Part shown: piece by piece, positions 25,161-32,909 of the stretch
How the letters are laid out: each line of letters starts with the position of its first letter
Position numbering within the stretch: the first letter of the stretch is position 1
From: Hamadaea sp.
Lineage (GTDB): Bacteria > Actinomycetota > Actinomycetes > Mycobacteriales > Micromonosporaceae
Length of the DNA stretch: 64,000 nucleotides
Assembly: GCF_013362815.1 (NCBI RefSeq)
Contig: NZ_JABFVK010000097.1
Coordinates: 1-64,000 of the forward strand
Direction of reading: 5' to 3'
Made by a program: the position numbers and the translations under genes
The notes under the pieces: generated by a model
Database searches by the model: none
Told to the model about the DNA's origin: nothing
What the model saw: the letters and a program-made list of their open reading frames with translations, nothing else

Positions 25161-25207
25161 AAGCGGCCCGGCTGTGAGAGCGGCCCGGCTGTGAGAGCGG
25201 CGCGGCC
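25157..25207. repeat. three tandem 17-bp repeats
   Basis: GTGAAAGCGGCCCGGCT (25157-25173), GTGAGAGCGGCCCGGCT (25174-25190) and GTGAGAGCGGCGCGGCC (25191-25207) follow head to tail; the first contains the hydrolase stop codon. Confidence 0.9.
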
Positions 25208-25594
25208 GTGGGCGACCATCCGCGACGCTCGGCGCGATGCGTTGATCAGGGCGTTTCCGGTTACGACACACTGACTGCATTCCTGGCGGCTCGCGCAAGC
25301 GCTCCCCGGCGCGAGACGAAGGTTGGAGCCTGTTGGGCAAGGAGTGGGGGCGTGCGCCAAGATCACGTTCCCGTGGTCTGCGTTTTCTGGCCAGAAATGA
25401 TGATCAAGTACCCATGGTCTGCGGAAATCCGCCTTCGGGCGCATATCACGGGCACATGTCGGTCGATGCGAGCCGAAAATCGCAGACCCAGGGAACAGGA
25501 TCATGTCCAGGTCCTCGGCGGCGCTTTGCCGACGGACTGTAACTCCATGACCACCGGCCCGGGCGGGGGCGGGGGAGAGAGGGCGGGGGCGGCG
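25208..25594. repeat. intergenic gap with three copies of a ~28-nt repeat
   Basis: No gene is supported in this gap. Two direct copies, GATCACGTTCCCGTGGTCTG (from 25361) and GATCAAGTACCCATGGTCTG (from 25402), and one inverted copy (25475-25502; minus strand GATCCTGTTCCCTGGGTCTG) share the pattern GATC-N2/3-GT-N-CCC-N2-GGTCTGCG followed by an A/T-rich end. A 14-bp palindrome TTTCTGGCCAGAAA lies at 25384-25397. Confidence 0.7.
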
Positions 25595-26242
25595 TTAGGA
25601 GACCAGGCGGGTCTGCCAGGCCCAGGCGGCGATCTCCACCCGATTGCGTACGCCGAGCTTCGTCTGGATGCCGGAGACGTGGCTCTTCACCGTGCTCAGC
25701 GAGATGAACAGCTCGGCGGCGATCTCCTGATTGGTCAGCCCGCGGGCGATCGCCCGGACGACGTCCAGCTCACGATCCGACAGTTTGCCCCACGGCTTGA
25801 TGGTGTCGACGGTCGTCGCCGCGGTGAGATGCCGCAACAGGCGTACGGTGATCGACGGTGAGATGAGGGAGTCGCCGGCGTACGCCGCTCGCACGGCTTC
25901 GGCGAGCAACGCCGGACCGGCGTCCTTCAGCAGGAACCCGGCCGCGCCGTCCCGCAGCGCGCCGTAGACGTATTCGTCGAGGTCGAACGTGGTGACCACG
26001 ACGACTCGCAGTGGGGCGGCGACGCCCGGTCCGGCCAGCGCGCGGGTCACGGCGAGCCCGTCCAGCCGGGGCATCCGGATGTCGACCAGGCAGACGTCCG
26101 GCCGAAGCCGCCGGGCTTGCTCGATCGCCGCCACGCCGTCGGCCGCCTCGCCCACGACTTCGATGTCGGGCTGGTCGGACAGGATCAGCCGCAGGCCGCT
26201 GCGGACCATCGCCTGGTCGTCGGCGATCAGGACGCTGATCAT
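25595..26242 (-). CDS. NarL/LuxR-type response regulator
   Basis: A 215-residue response regulator: receiver with ADDQAMVR acidic pair, phospho-acceptor in CLVDIRMPRLDG (Asp near 53), VVTTFDLDEYVYGAL and the KDAG lysine; C-terminal LuxR HTH (LSDRELDVVRAIARGLTNQE, AELFISLSTVKSHV). ATG 26242 overlaps the kinase stop (ATGA). It pairs with the upstream kinase and likely controls the divergent ABC exporter at 27615-29353. Confidence 0.93.
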   Translation of the reverse strand: MISVLIADDQAMVRSGLRLILSDQPDIEVVGEAADGVAAIEQARRLRPDVCLVDIRMPRLDGLAVTRALAGPGVAAPLRVVVVTTFDLDEYVYGALRDGAAGFLLKDAGPALLAEAVRAAYAGDSLISPSITVRLLRHLTAATTVDTIKPWGKLSDRELDVVRAIARGLTNQEIAAELFISLSTVKSHVSGIQTKLGVRNRVEIAAWAWQTRLVS

Positions 26243-27495
26243 CGGACCGTCCCGGCCTCGTCCGAGGTCCCGGCCGGGGCGGAAGAGCCGCGAGCGCCGG
26301 GAGCGGGGAGCGAAGCGGACACGACCCACCCGCCGCCCGGCGCAGGTCCGGCAGTCAGCGTCCCGCCGAGCGCCGAAACTCGCTCGCGCATCCCGAGCAG
26401 CCCGTGCGACGAGCCGGAAGACATGACGCCGGAAGACATGACGCCGGAAGACATGACGCCGGAAGACAAGACGCCGGACGACAACCCCGAGGACGTGGCC
26501 GGTCCGTCATCGGCCACCCGCACGGTGAGCACCCCGTCCACCGGTGACTCCACGGTGACGGAGACCTGCCGTGCTCCCGGCGCGTGCCGGGCGACGTTCG
26601 TGAGCGACTCCTGCACGATCCGGTAGACCGTCGTCGCGAGCTCGGGCGGCCACGCTGCGCCGGAGGCGTACTCGGGCGGCGTACGCAGATCGACGGGTGG
26701 CCCGGGAAACCGGCGAACCAGGTCGGCGAGACCTTCCGGCTGGGGCGTCGTCGGCGGGGCGTCGCCGGAATCCCGCAGTACGCCGACCACGCGCCGGGTC
26801 GCGGTGAGCGCCTCGGCCGCCGCCGTCTCGATCTCCGCCAGCGCGTCGGCCACCTCCGCCGGTCGCGTACGCGCGACGATCCGAGCCGCCTGGGTCTGCA
26901 CGACGATTCCGGTCAGGTGGTGCGCGGCGACGTCGTGCAGTTCGCGGGCCAGCGCCAGGCGCTCGTCTCGGCGTACCTGGTCGGCGGAGTAACGGCGACG
27001 CAGGTCGACCAGCCGCAGGCTGAGTCCGGTGGTCACCGCGCCCAGCCAGCCCAGCACGGCGAAGCCGGTGACAGTGCCCGACGAGGTCGCCGGGGCGAGT
27101 AGATGGCTGCCGACCACGATGACGGCGTACGCCGCCGTGACCAGGCCGCCCCACACGACCGGCTGCCGCCGGATCGCCGCGCCGACCAGTACGGACAGCG
27201 CCAGGATCGAGGCCGGGCCGGGTTCCCTCGGCAGCTCGAAGGCAGACGCGATCGGCGTCGCGACCGCGGCGACGGCCAATCCCGCGACGGCGGCGTACGC
27301 TCCCGGCAACCGGTCGCGGAGCAGCGCGAACATACCCGTGACGAGGCCGGTCACCAGCCCGAACAACGCCGCGCGCCCGCCCCAGCTCACGGTGACGGCT
27401 AGCGCCACCAGGGCCGCGGTCGCCGCCAATGCTCCGGCCAGCAACACGTTGGCGGTGGAGACGACGCGTCGTTCGAACTGCTCCCAGGTAGGCAC
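26239..27495 (-). CDS. sensor histidine kinase with in-frame repeat in the ATP lid
   Basis: A 418-residue kinase: about six N-terminal TM helices with almost no loops (residues 15-165), HisKA_3 dimer domain with His187 in ARELHDVAAHHLTG, and HATPase_c (VQESLTNVARHAPGA, VRVADDGPA, HGLLGMRERV). Between the VRVADDG box and GLLGM the protein has five tandem SSGVM-type pentads (residues about 337-361), coded by a 15-bp repeat at 26413-26487. This lengthens the ATP lid relative to the family. The ligand is unknown; the short loops suggest an intramembrane sensor. Confidence 0.9.
   Translation of the reverse strand: MPTWEQFERRVVSTANVLLAGALAATAALVALAVTVSWGGRAALFGLVTGLVTGMFALLRDRLPGAYAAVAGLAVAAVATPIASAFELPREPGPASILALSVLVGAAIRRQPVVWGGLVTAAYAVIVVGSHLLAPATSSGTVTGFAVLGWLGAVTTGLSLRLVDLRRRYSADQVRRDERLALARELHDVAAHHLTGIVVQTQAARIVARTRPAEVADALAEIETAAAEALTATRRVVGVLRDSGDAPPTTPQPEGLADLVRRFPGPPVDLRTPPEYASGAAWPPELATTVYRIVQESLTNVARHAPGARQVSVTVESPVDGVLTVRVADDGPATSSGLSSGVLSSGVMSSGVMSSGVMSSGSSHGLLGMRERVSALGGTLTAGPAPGGGWVVSASLPAPGARGSSAPAGTSDEAGTVR
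26413..26487. repeat. 15-bp tandem repeat, five units, in-frame in kinase gene
   Basis: Three identical units GCCGGAAGACATGAC start at 26413, 26428 and 26443; the fourth (26458) has one change (A for T) and the fifth (26473-26487) three. Read on the minus strand they encode repeated SSGVM pentads. Confidence 0.95.
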
Positions 27496-27614
27496 GCGCC
27501 CACGCTACCCACGGCGTGAGCTGCGCCGTCACCGCCGAAAGTAGGGTTCGCCGCTGTGCGTACCCCTTCTTCGAGCCGATGCGCGACCACCCGGCGGCGA
27601 CCCAGGCTGGCCGC

Positions 27615-28325
27615 ATGTCAACGGAAGCGTTGAGGGCCACGGCCCTCACCAAACGGTATGGCCGGCGGACCGCGCTGGCCGAGGTGGAGCTGGCGGTGCC
27701 GCCGGGCCGGATCGTCGGGCTGGTCGGGCCGAACGGCGCGGGCAAGTCGACGTTGTTGCAGCTCATCTGTGGTTTGATCGAGCCGAGCGGCGGCGTGCTG
27801 ACGGTGCTCGGCCGCCGTCCGGGCGCGGACCCGGCGGCCGTCGGTTTCGTGGCGCAAGATACGCCCGTCTATGCCGGGCTGTCCGTCGGCGAGCACCTGC
27901 GGCTCGGCGAGCGGTTGAATCCGCGCTGGGACGCGGCGCTGGCCCGCCGGCGGATCGAGCAGCTCGGCATCGATCTGCGTCAGCGTGCCGGGCGGCTGTC
28001 CGGTGGTCAGCGCGCGCAGCTGGCGCTCACCGTGGCCGCCGCGAAACGCCCCGACCTGCTCGTCCTGGACGAACCAGCCGCGGCATTGGACCCGTTGGCA
28101 CGCAACGGCTTCATGACAAGCCTGGTCGAGTTCGTGACCGACCTCGGCGCGAGCGCGGTGTTGTCCTCACACCTGCTGTCCGATGTGGAGCGAGTCTGCG
28201 ACTACCTCGTGCTGCTTCGCGACGGCCGGGTCCAGCTCGCGGGCGAGGTCCGCGACATTCTCGCGCGGCACAGCGGCGGGCTCGAGGAGATCGCGCTCGG
28301 CTACATGACGGGAGGCCCGCGATGA
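27615..28325 (+). CDS. ABC transporter ATP-binding protein
   Basis: A 236-residue ATPase: Walker A VGPNGAGKST, Q-loop VAQDTP, signature LSGGQRAQL, Walker B LLVLDEPAAALDP and the switch HLLSD. ATG 27615 is preferred because the domain begins there; upstream in-frame starts would reach into the divergent promoter. Its stop overlaps the permease start (ATGA). With the divergent NarL-type system 120 nt away, it is probably a sensor-controlled exporter. Confidence 0.93.
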   Translation: MSTEALRATALTKRYGRRTALAEVELAVPPGRIVGLVGPNGAGKSTLLQLICGLIEPSGGVLTVLGRRPGADPAAVGFVAQDTPVYAGLSVGEHLRLGERLNPRWDAALARRRIEQLGIDLRQRAGRLSGGQRAQLALTVAAAKRPDLLVLDEPAAALDPLARNGFMTSLVEFVTDLGASAVLSSHLLSDVERVCDYLVLLRDGRVQLAGEVRDILARHSGGLEEIALGYMTGGPR

Positions 28326-29353
28326 TCTGGCTCAGCTGGCGGCAATTCCGGACCTCCGCGCTGGCCGGGCTGATCGCCCTGCTCGCGGCCGTGGTTCCCC
28401 TTCTCCTGCTGGGGATACGCCTGAAGCAGTCCCGTCGTTCGTACCTCGCGAGCTGCGCCGATGCGGTGAGATGCGCCGACGCGCTGCGGCAGTACGCCGC
28501 TGAACACCAGAACATGCTGTTGTTCATCGACGCGGGTGTGCTGCTGGTGCCCGCCCTGATCGGGATGTTCTGGGGTGCACCGCTGATCGCGCGCGAGTTC
28601 GAGACCGGTACGCATCGACTGGTGTGGAGTCAGAGCATCGGCCGGCGACGGTGGTTCACGATCAAGATGCTGGTCGTCGCGGCTGCGGTCGTGCTTGCCG
28701 TATCCGTGCTGACCGGGATGCTGACCTGGGCGGCCGGCCCGGTCGACACGGCGGCGGGGGATCGGTTCACCACCATCGTCTTCGGCGCTCGCGACGTCGT
28801 GCCGATCGCGTACGCCGTGTTCGGGTTCGTGACCGGCGCGGTTCTCGGCCTCGTCATGCGGCGTACCGTGCCGGCGATGGCGCTGACCGGCCTGCTCGTG
28901 ATCGTCACGCAATTCGTGGTGGCCAACGGCGTACGCCCGCATCTGCTGCCGCCGTCCCACGAGACCCGGGCGATGACCGCGTCCGCCATCAACGAATTGC
29001 GGGGATTGGGCGGGCTGACCAACCGGCCCTCCGTACGCGGGTTGACCGTGCCGGACGCTTGGGTCACCTCCGCCAGCGATCTGCGTACGCGGGACGGCCG
29101 GACGCTGGACCCCGCCGTGTTCGGCGCTTGCATCGCGCCGCCGGCCCCGGGCTCTTCCGGCTCTGGCTCTTCCGGGTCTGGGGGCACCTTTGGCGCTGCG
29201 GCTGACTGCCTGGGCGCGCGCGACTTGCACGTCGACGTGGCGTACCAGCCGAATCGGCGGTACTGGCCCTTTCAGCTGATCGAGTCGGGCCTGCTGATCG
29301 GGCTCGCGATGCTGGTGGGCGGGTTCGGGTGGTGGCGGATCCGGCGTCGCTGA
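28322..29353 (+). CDS. ABC transporter permease
   Basis: A 343-residue permease with about six TM helices: one near residues 15-35, then FIDAGVLLVPALIGMFWG, VVAAAVVLAVSVLTG, AYAVFGFVTGAVLGLVM, ALTGLLVIVTQFVV and a C-terminal LIESGLLIGLAMLVGGFGWW. REFETGTHRLVWSQSI between the second and third helices is typical of ABC-2-type permeases of actinomycetes. The large extracytoplasmic loop between the last two helices holds two cysteines and a Ser/Gly tandem (GSSGSGSSGSGG). Start overlaps the ATPase stop. Confidence 0.88.
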   Translation: MIWLSWRQFRTSALAGLIALLAAVVPLLLLGIRLKQSRRSYLASCADAVRCADALRQYAAEHQNMLLFIDAGVLLVPALIGMFWGAPLIAREFETGTHRLVWSQSIGRRRWFTIKMLVVAAAVVLAVSVLTGMLTWAAGPVDTAAGDRFTTIVFGARDVVPIAYAVFGFVTGAVLGLVMRRTVPAMALTGLLVIVTQFVVANGVRPHLLPPSHETRAMTASAINELRGLGGLTNRPSVRGLTVPDAWVTSASDLRTRDGRTLDPAVFGACIAPPAPGSSGSGSSGSGGTFGAAADCLGARDLHVDVAYQPNRRYWPFQLIESGLLIGLAMLVGGFGWWRIRRR

Positions 29354-29371
29354 CGCTCGGGGTATGGGCGG

Positions 29372-29560
29372 TCAGGTGAGTCCGACCTGGTGGCGCCCGG
29401 TGCAGTCCTGATCTGTGTGGTTCAGGGTGTGGCAGGGCGACAGCTGGTCTCCGGCGTCGGCGACCTCGGCGAAGTCACGGGGCCGCTGGTCAGTGGATTC
29501 GTTCCGGATTCGGTCGGCGACGATGGTCTGGCCAGGCTCGGGGATCATGGCGCCGTCCAT
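29372..29560 (-). CDS. possible small Cys/His protein
   Basis: A 62-codon frame with strongly G/C-biased third positions reading MDGAMIPEPGQTIVADRIRN and ending CHTLNHTDQDCTGRHQVGLT. Two cysteines and four histidines in the last 20 residues suggest metal binding. An internal ATG (29548) is an alternative start, closer to a GGACGG ribosome site. I do not recognise the family. It occupies most of the 322-nt gap between the permease and SDR genes; the rest of that gap holds the SDR promoter. Confidence 0.45.
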   Translation of the reverse strand: MDGAMIPEPGQTIVADRIRNESTDQRPRDFAEVADAGDQLSPCHTLNHTDQDCTGRHQVGLT

Positions 29561-29637
29561 ACCCGGTTGCGCAGTTCGATAATCCTGCAAGGTCGTACTT
29601 CGGGAGTGGCCGTAGTCACAATCGCACGTTTTGAGGT

Positions 29638-29666
29638 TTGCGTTCGAGCGCGCTCGAAGCCATAGC
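29638..29666 (+). promoter_or_regulatory. promoter with 16-bp palindrome for SDR/merR operon
   Basis: TTGCGT (29638-29643) and CATAGC (29661-29666) are 17 nt apart, and the perfect palindrome TTCGAGCGCGCTCGAA (29643-29658) lies between them. The start codon follows at 29676. Binding by the MerR protein encoded downstream is a reasonable guess; the 17-nt spacer is shorter than a classic MerR promoter. Confidence 0.45.
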
Positions 29667-29675
29667 GTCGCGGCC

Positions 29676-30542
29676 ATGACGAAGACACAACTGACCTGGA
29701 TCATCACCGGAGCGTCCCGGGGCTTCGGCCGCTCGCTCGCCGAGAAAGCGCTGGCCGGCGGGGATCTCGTCGTCGCGGCTGTGCGGCGGCCAGAGAGTTT
29801 GACCGACCTGGCGGCGAAGTACCCCGACACCTGCCTGGTCACGAAGTACGACGCCCGGGACGTCTCCGCCGCGGCGACACTCGTCCAAGCCGCGGTCGAG
29901 CGGTTCGACCGGATCGACGTGCTCGTGAACAACGCCGGACGGGCGGTCGTCGGAGCCGTCGAGGAGGTGTCCGACGCTCAGCTGCGCGAGCTGATGGACC
30001 TGCACCTGTTCGGTCCGGCCGCCCTGGTCCGGGCGGTGCTGCCGGTGATGCGAGCCCAAGGCTCCGGGTCCATCGTCCAGATGAGCAGCCAGGGCGGCCG
30101 GACGTCGTTCCCCGGCGTGGCGGCGTACTCGGCATCGAAGTTCGCGCTGGAGGGCTGGTCCGAGGCGCTCGCGGGAGAGGTCGCGCCGTTCGGCGTACGC
30201 GTGATGATCGTCGAACCGAGCCGCTTCCGGACCGACTTCAACTCCGGTGGCACGCTGGAGTTCGCGGACACGTCCGACGCGTACGCCTCGATGCTGGCCG
30301 CCGTCCGCGCCGACATGGCCGGGGCCGACGGCCGCCAGGAAGGCGACCCGGATCGGGCGGCCGACATCATCGTCTCGCTGGTCCACGGCGAGTCTCTGCC
30401 GCTCCGGCTGCCGTTGGGGCGGGAGGCGGTCGACCGGATCTCCGGGGCGTACCGGCGTGGGCTCGCGGAGGTCGCCGAGTGGGCGGACGTCGCCCGTAGC
30501 GCAGACTTCGCCGACGTCCCGGCCTCGGCCCGCCCGGTCTAG
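29676..30542 (+). CDS. SDR family oxidoreductase
   Basis: A 288-residue classical short-chain dehydrogenase: TGASRGFGRSLA (NAD(P) glycine motif), NNAGRAVVGA, catalytic Ser in IVQMSSQGG and YSASKFALEG (Tyr/Lys). The arginine after the glycine motif (VAAVRRPESL) favours NADPH. Length is typical of the subgroup acting on ketones and small carbonyls. It lies 9 nt before the MerR gene, so regulator and enzyme are co-transcribed. ATG 29676 begins the domain. Confidence 0.93.
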   Translation: MTKTQLTWIITGASRGFGRSLAEKALAGGDLVVAAVRRPESLTDLAAKYPDTCLVTKYDARDVSAAATLVQAAVERFDRIDVLVNNAGRAVVGAVEEVSDAQLRELMDLHLFGPAALVRAVLPVMRAQGSGSIVQMSSQGGRTSFPGVAAYSASKFALEGWSEALAGEVAPFGVRVMIVEPSRFRTDFNSGGTLEFADTSDAYASMLAAVRADMAGADGRQEGDPDRAADIIVSLVHGESLPLRLPLGREAVDRISGAYRRGLAEVAEWADVARSADFADVPASARPV

Positions 30543-30551
30543 GCTTGCGCC

Positions 30552-31025
30552 ATGGCGACGGAAGACCTGATGACGCGGGTGCTGGAAACTCTCGGCGAGG
30601 ACGATCCGTTGTCGGTCGAAGCCATTCACCGGCTCACCGGCCTCGGCGACGTCCCGGCGGCGATGGCCATCAATGAGGTGGCCGACATGCTGGATATCTC
30701 GCCGCATACGTTGCGCTACTACGAACGGGCCGGGCTGGTCGAGGTCGCTCGCGACGCCAACGGCTACCGGGTCTACGACGCGGACGCCGTACGGCGGCTC
30801 GTCTTCCTGACCCGGATGCGGCTGTCCGGGATGCCGATGCGCGATCTCCAGCACTACATCGAGCTGGTGGACGCCGGACCGGACACGGTGCCCGAGCGGC
30901 TGGACATGCTGCTCGAGCACCGGGACATCATCCGCCGCCGCCTCCGGGAACTGACCTTGTCGCTGGCCGCCACCGAATACAAGATCTCGACCTACGGCGG
31001 CGAGACCGGCCCGGACGGGGTCTGA
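30552..31025 (+). CDS. MerR family transcriptional regulator
   Basis: A 157-residue MerR protein, but with ~40 residues before the HTH (INEVADMLDISPHTLRYYERAGLV). The wing (NGYRVYDADAVRRL) and dimer helix (LDMLLEHRDIIRRRLREL) are present. No effector cysteines typical of metal sensors are seen, so it is more likely a small-molecule or aldehyde-responsive type. It follows the SDR gene by 9 nt; its stop is 4 nt from the convergent desaturase stop. Confidence 0.92.
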   Translation: MATEDLMTRVLETLGEDDPLSVEAIHRLTGLGDVPAAMAINEVADMLDISPHTLRYYERAGLVEVARDANGYRVYDADAVRRLVFLTRMRLSGMPMRDLQHYIELVDAGPDTVPERLDMLLEHRDIIRRRLRELTLSLAATEYKISTYGGETGPDGV

Positions 31026-31029
31026 CGGC

Positions 31030-32055
31030 TCAGGCCGTGCGCAGGGGCCGGCCGACTGCGTGCAGATGGCGCAGCGCGATCGCGTACGACCGGAACAGGC
31101 CGCACTCCTCGTAGGGCACCCCGATCTCGGCGCAGAACCGCCGGACGATCGGCTTGGCCCGGCGCAGGTTGGCCGACGGCATACTCGGGAACAAGTGGTG
31201 CTCGATCTGGTGGTTCAGGCCGCCGAGCACGACGTCGAGCACCGGCCCGCCGGTCACGTTCCGCGAGGTCAGCACCTGCTTACGGAGGAAGTCGAGGTCG
31301 TCGGTCGCCATCGGCATGCCCTTGTGGTTGGGGGCGAACGTGCAGCCGAGGTAGAGGCCGAAGGCGGCCTGGTGCACGGCGATGAAGGCGAGTCCCTTGC
31401 CCAGCGGCAAGACGGTGAAGACCGCCCCGAAGTACGCCGCGAAGTGCAGCACGAACAACACGATCTCGGCAGCCCGGTGCCGCATGCCGCCCTTTCGCAG
31501 CGCCCGGACGCCGGAGACGTGCAGGTTCAGCCCTTCCAGCAGCAGCAGCGGGAAGAACAAGAACCCCTGGACACGGCCGACGAACCGGGCCACCCCCTTC
31601 GCCGTCCGCGCCTGATCGGTCGACCAGATCAGGATGTCGGGGGAGACGTCGGGGTCGTGGTCCTCATGGTTGGGGTTGGCGTGGTGGCGGGTGTGCTTGT
31701 CCATCCACCAGCCGTAGCTCATGCCGATGCCCAGGTTGCCCGCGAGGAGACCGGCGACCTCGCTCGCCTTGCGGGTGCTGAACACCTGGCGGTGGGCCAG
31801 GTCGTGGGCGACGAGGGCCACCTGGGCGAACACGGCGGCCAGCGCGAGCGCGACGATGATCTGCAGCCAGGAATCGCCGACCATTGCGAAGGCGACCCAG
31901 CTTCCGGCGTACGCCGCGATCACCAGCCCGATGCGAAGGGCGTAGTAGCCGGGCCGCCGGTCGAGCAGCCCGGCTCGTTTGACGCGTTCGGACAGGCGGG
32001 CGAAATCGCTGCCGCGGACGGTGGCCGGACTGGCGAGGGCCGTCGTATCAGTCAT
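31030..32055 (-). CDS. membrane fatty acid desaturase
   Basis: A 341-residue di-iron desaturase: histidine boxes HDLAH (residues 84-88 region), HTRHH and QIEHH, four main TM helices in two pairs, and a final HLFPSMP. The QIEHH third box places it with acyl-lipid front-end/omega-type desaturases. It needs ferredoxin or a similar donor, none of which is encoded nearby. A 14-bp palindrome TGGGGCTGGCCCCA (32114-32127) lies upstream and could bind a regulator. Confidence 0.92.
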   Translation of the reverse strand: MTDTTALASPATVRGSDFARLSERVKRAGLLDRRPGYYALRIGLVIAAYAGSWVAFAMVGDSWLQIIVALALAAVFAQVALVAHDLAHRQVFSTRKASEVAGLLAGNLGIGMSYGWWMDKHTRHHANPNHEDHDPDVSPDILIWSTDQARTAKGVARFVGRVQGFLFFPLLLLEGLNLHVSGVRALRKGGMRHRAAEIVLFVLHFAAYFGAVFTVLPLGKGLAFIAVHQAAFGLYLGCTFAPNHKGMPMATDDLDFLRKQVLTSRNVTGGPVLDVVLGGLNHQIEHHLFPSMPSANLRRAKPIVRRFCAEIGVPYEECGLFRSYAIALRHLHAVGRPLRTA

Positions 32056-32113
32056 GCTCCCAGCCTCGTGGCCGGGGCGCTCCGAACCAATCCCGCTGCC
32101 CCCCGAGCGGGGG

Positions 32114-32127
32114 TGGGGCTGGCCCCA
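32114..32127. promoter_or_regulatory. palindrome upstream of desaturase gene
   Basis: TGGGGCTGGCCCCA is a perfect 6-bp-arm inverted repeat about 60 nt before the desaturase start and 160 nt before the divergent DDN-like gene. A regulator site is possible; GC-rich chance palindrome not excluded. Confidence 0.3.
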
Positions 32128-32285
32128 GTCCGATCCCTCGGGCGGGCCTCAATCCGCCGGCTGATCCGTCAGTTCGCGACGCAGTTCCAACTGGACGGCC
32201 GACCGACTGTCCAGATTGGATCGGCGATGCGTGGCCGAGCCGTGGAATAGCAGCTCGGGCCGGGGCGTTGGAGAGCAGCGTGACG

Positions 32286-32720
32286 ATGACCGGAGACTAT
32301 GAACCGAGCGCGACCGGGTGGGTCCGCAAGCACGTCGAGCAGATCATGCGGACCGGGACGACCGACGGAGTGACGATCCGAGGGCTGGCGACCGTGCTGA
32401 TGACCTATCGGGGCGCCAAGAGCGGCAAGATCCGCAAGACTCCGGTCATGCGGGTCGAACACGACGGGGCGTACGCGGCCGTGGCATCCCAGGGCGGCGC
32501 GCCCAAGAACCCCCAGTGGTACGCGAGCCTGGTCGCCGAACCGGTCGTGGAACTCCAGGATGGCCGGACAAACCGGGAATATCGGGCGCGTGAGGTGTCC
32601 GGCGACGAGAAGGCGATCTGGTGGGAGCGGGCGGTCGCGGCCTATCCGCCTTACGCCGACTATCAGCGCAAGACCGAGCGCCAGATCCCCGTCTTCGTGC
32701 TGGAGCCGATAAGCGGCTGA
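32286..32720 (+). CDS. deazaflavin (F420)-dependent nitroreductase family protein
   Basis: A 144-residue DDN-like protein: LMTYRGAKSGKIRKTPVMRV (strand-loop binding the F420 phosphate tail), YAAVASQGGAPKNPQWYASL and VVELQDGRTNREYRAREV. The family uses F420 for hydride transfer to quinones or nitro compounds. ATG 32286 or GTG 32280 could be the start; GGAGAG at 32270 serves either. F420 use fits an actinomycete. Confidence 0.88.
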   Translation: MTGDYEPSATGWVRKHVEQIMRTGTTDGVTIRGLATVLMTYRGAKSGKIRKTPVMRVEHDGAYAAVASQGGAPKNPQWYASLVAEPVVELQDGRTNREYRAREVSGDEKAIWWERAVAAYPPYADYQRKTERQIPVFVLEPISG

Positions 32721-32773
32721 CCGCTGACGATCTCCGTAACGTTCGTCGTCGCCTGGCGAGCGGGCGTCGGATG

Positions 32774-32839
32774 GTGATCCACAGCCCGTACCGTGTCAGA
32801 TTCGTCCACCGAAACGACACGCGCCGGGATGTGGATCAC
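32774..32839. repeat. nested inverted repeats in intergenic gap
   Basis: GTGATCCAC (32774-32782) pairs with GTGGATCAC (32831-32839), and inside it CGTGTC (32792-32797) pairs with GACACG (32816-32821). The 189-nt gap between the DDN-like and sigma-factor genes otherwise holds the candidate ECF promoter. It may act as terminator or be a decayed repeat. Confidence 0.45.
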
Positions 32840-32852
32840 GCGTAGGACCGCT

Positions 32853-32884
32853 CAACCTTTTGGCGCGGTCACGTGTTCATGAGG
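32853..32884 (+). promoter_or_regulatory. candidate ECF (SigE-type) autoregulatory promoter
   Basis: CAACCTTTT at the left and TTCATGAGG at the right enclose the same 32-nt spacing as the block before the first SigE-type gene (9486-9517). The sigma start ATG follows at 32910, 25 nt on. The shared motif suggests both genes are read by SigE-family factors. Confidence 0.5.
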
Positions 32885-32909
32885 GTAGAGGCGACCAGAA
32901 AGCGAGCCG

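Noticed and set aside
25208-25594. Small protein genes in the gap
   Set aside because: Open frames here lack ribosome sites and third-position bias, and the sequence is made of repeats.
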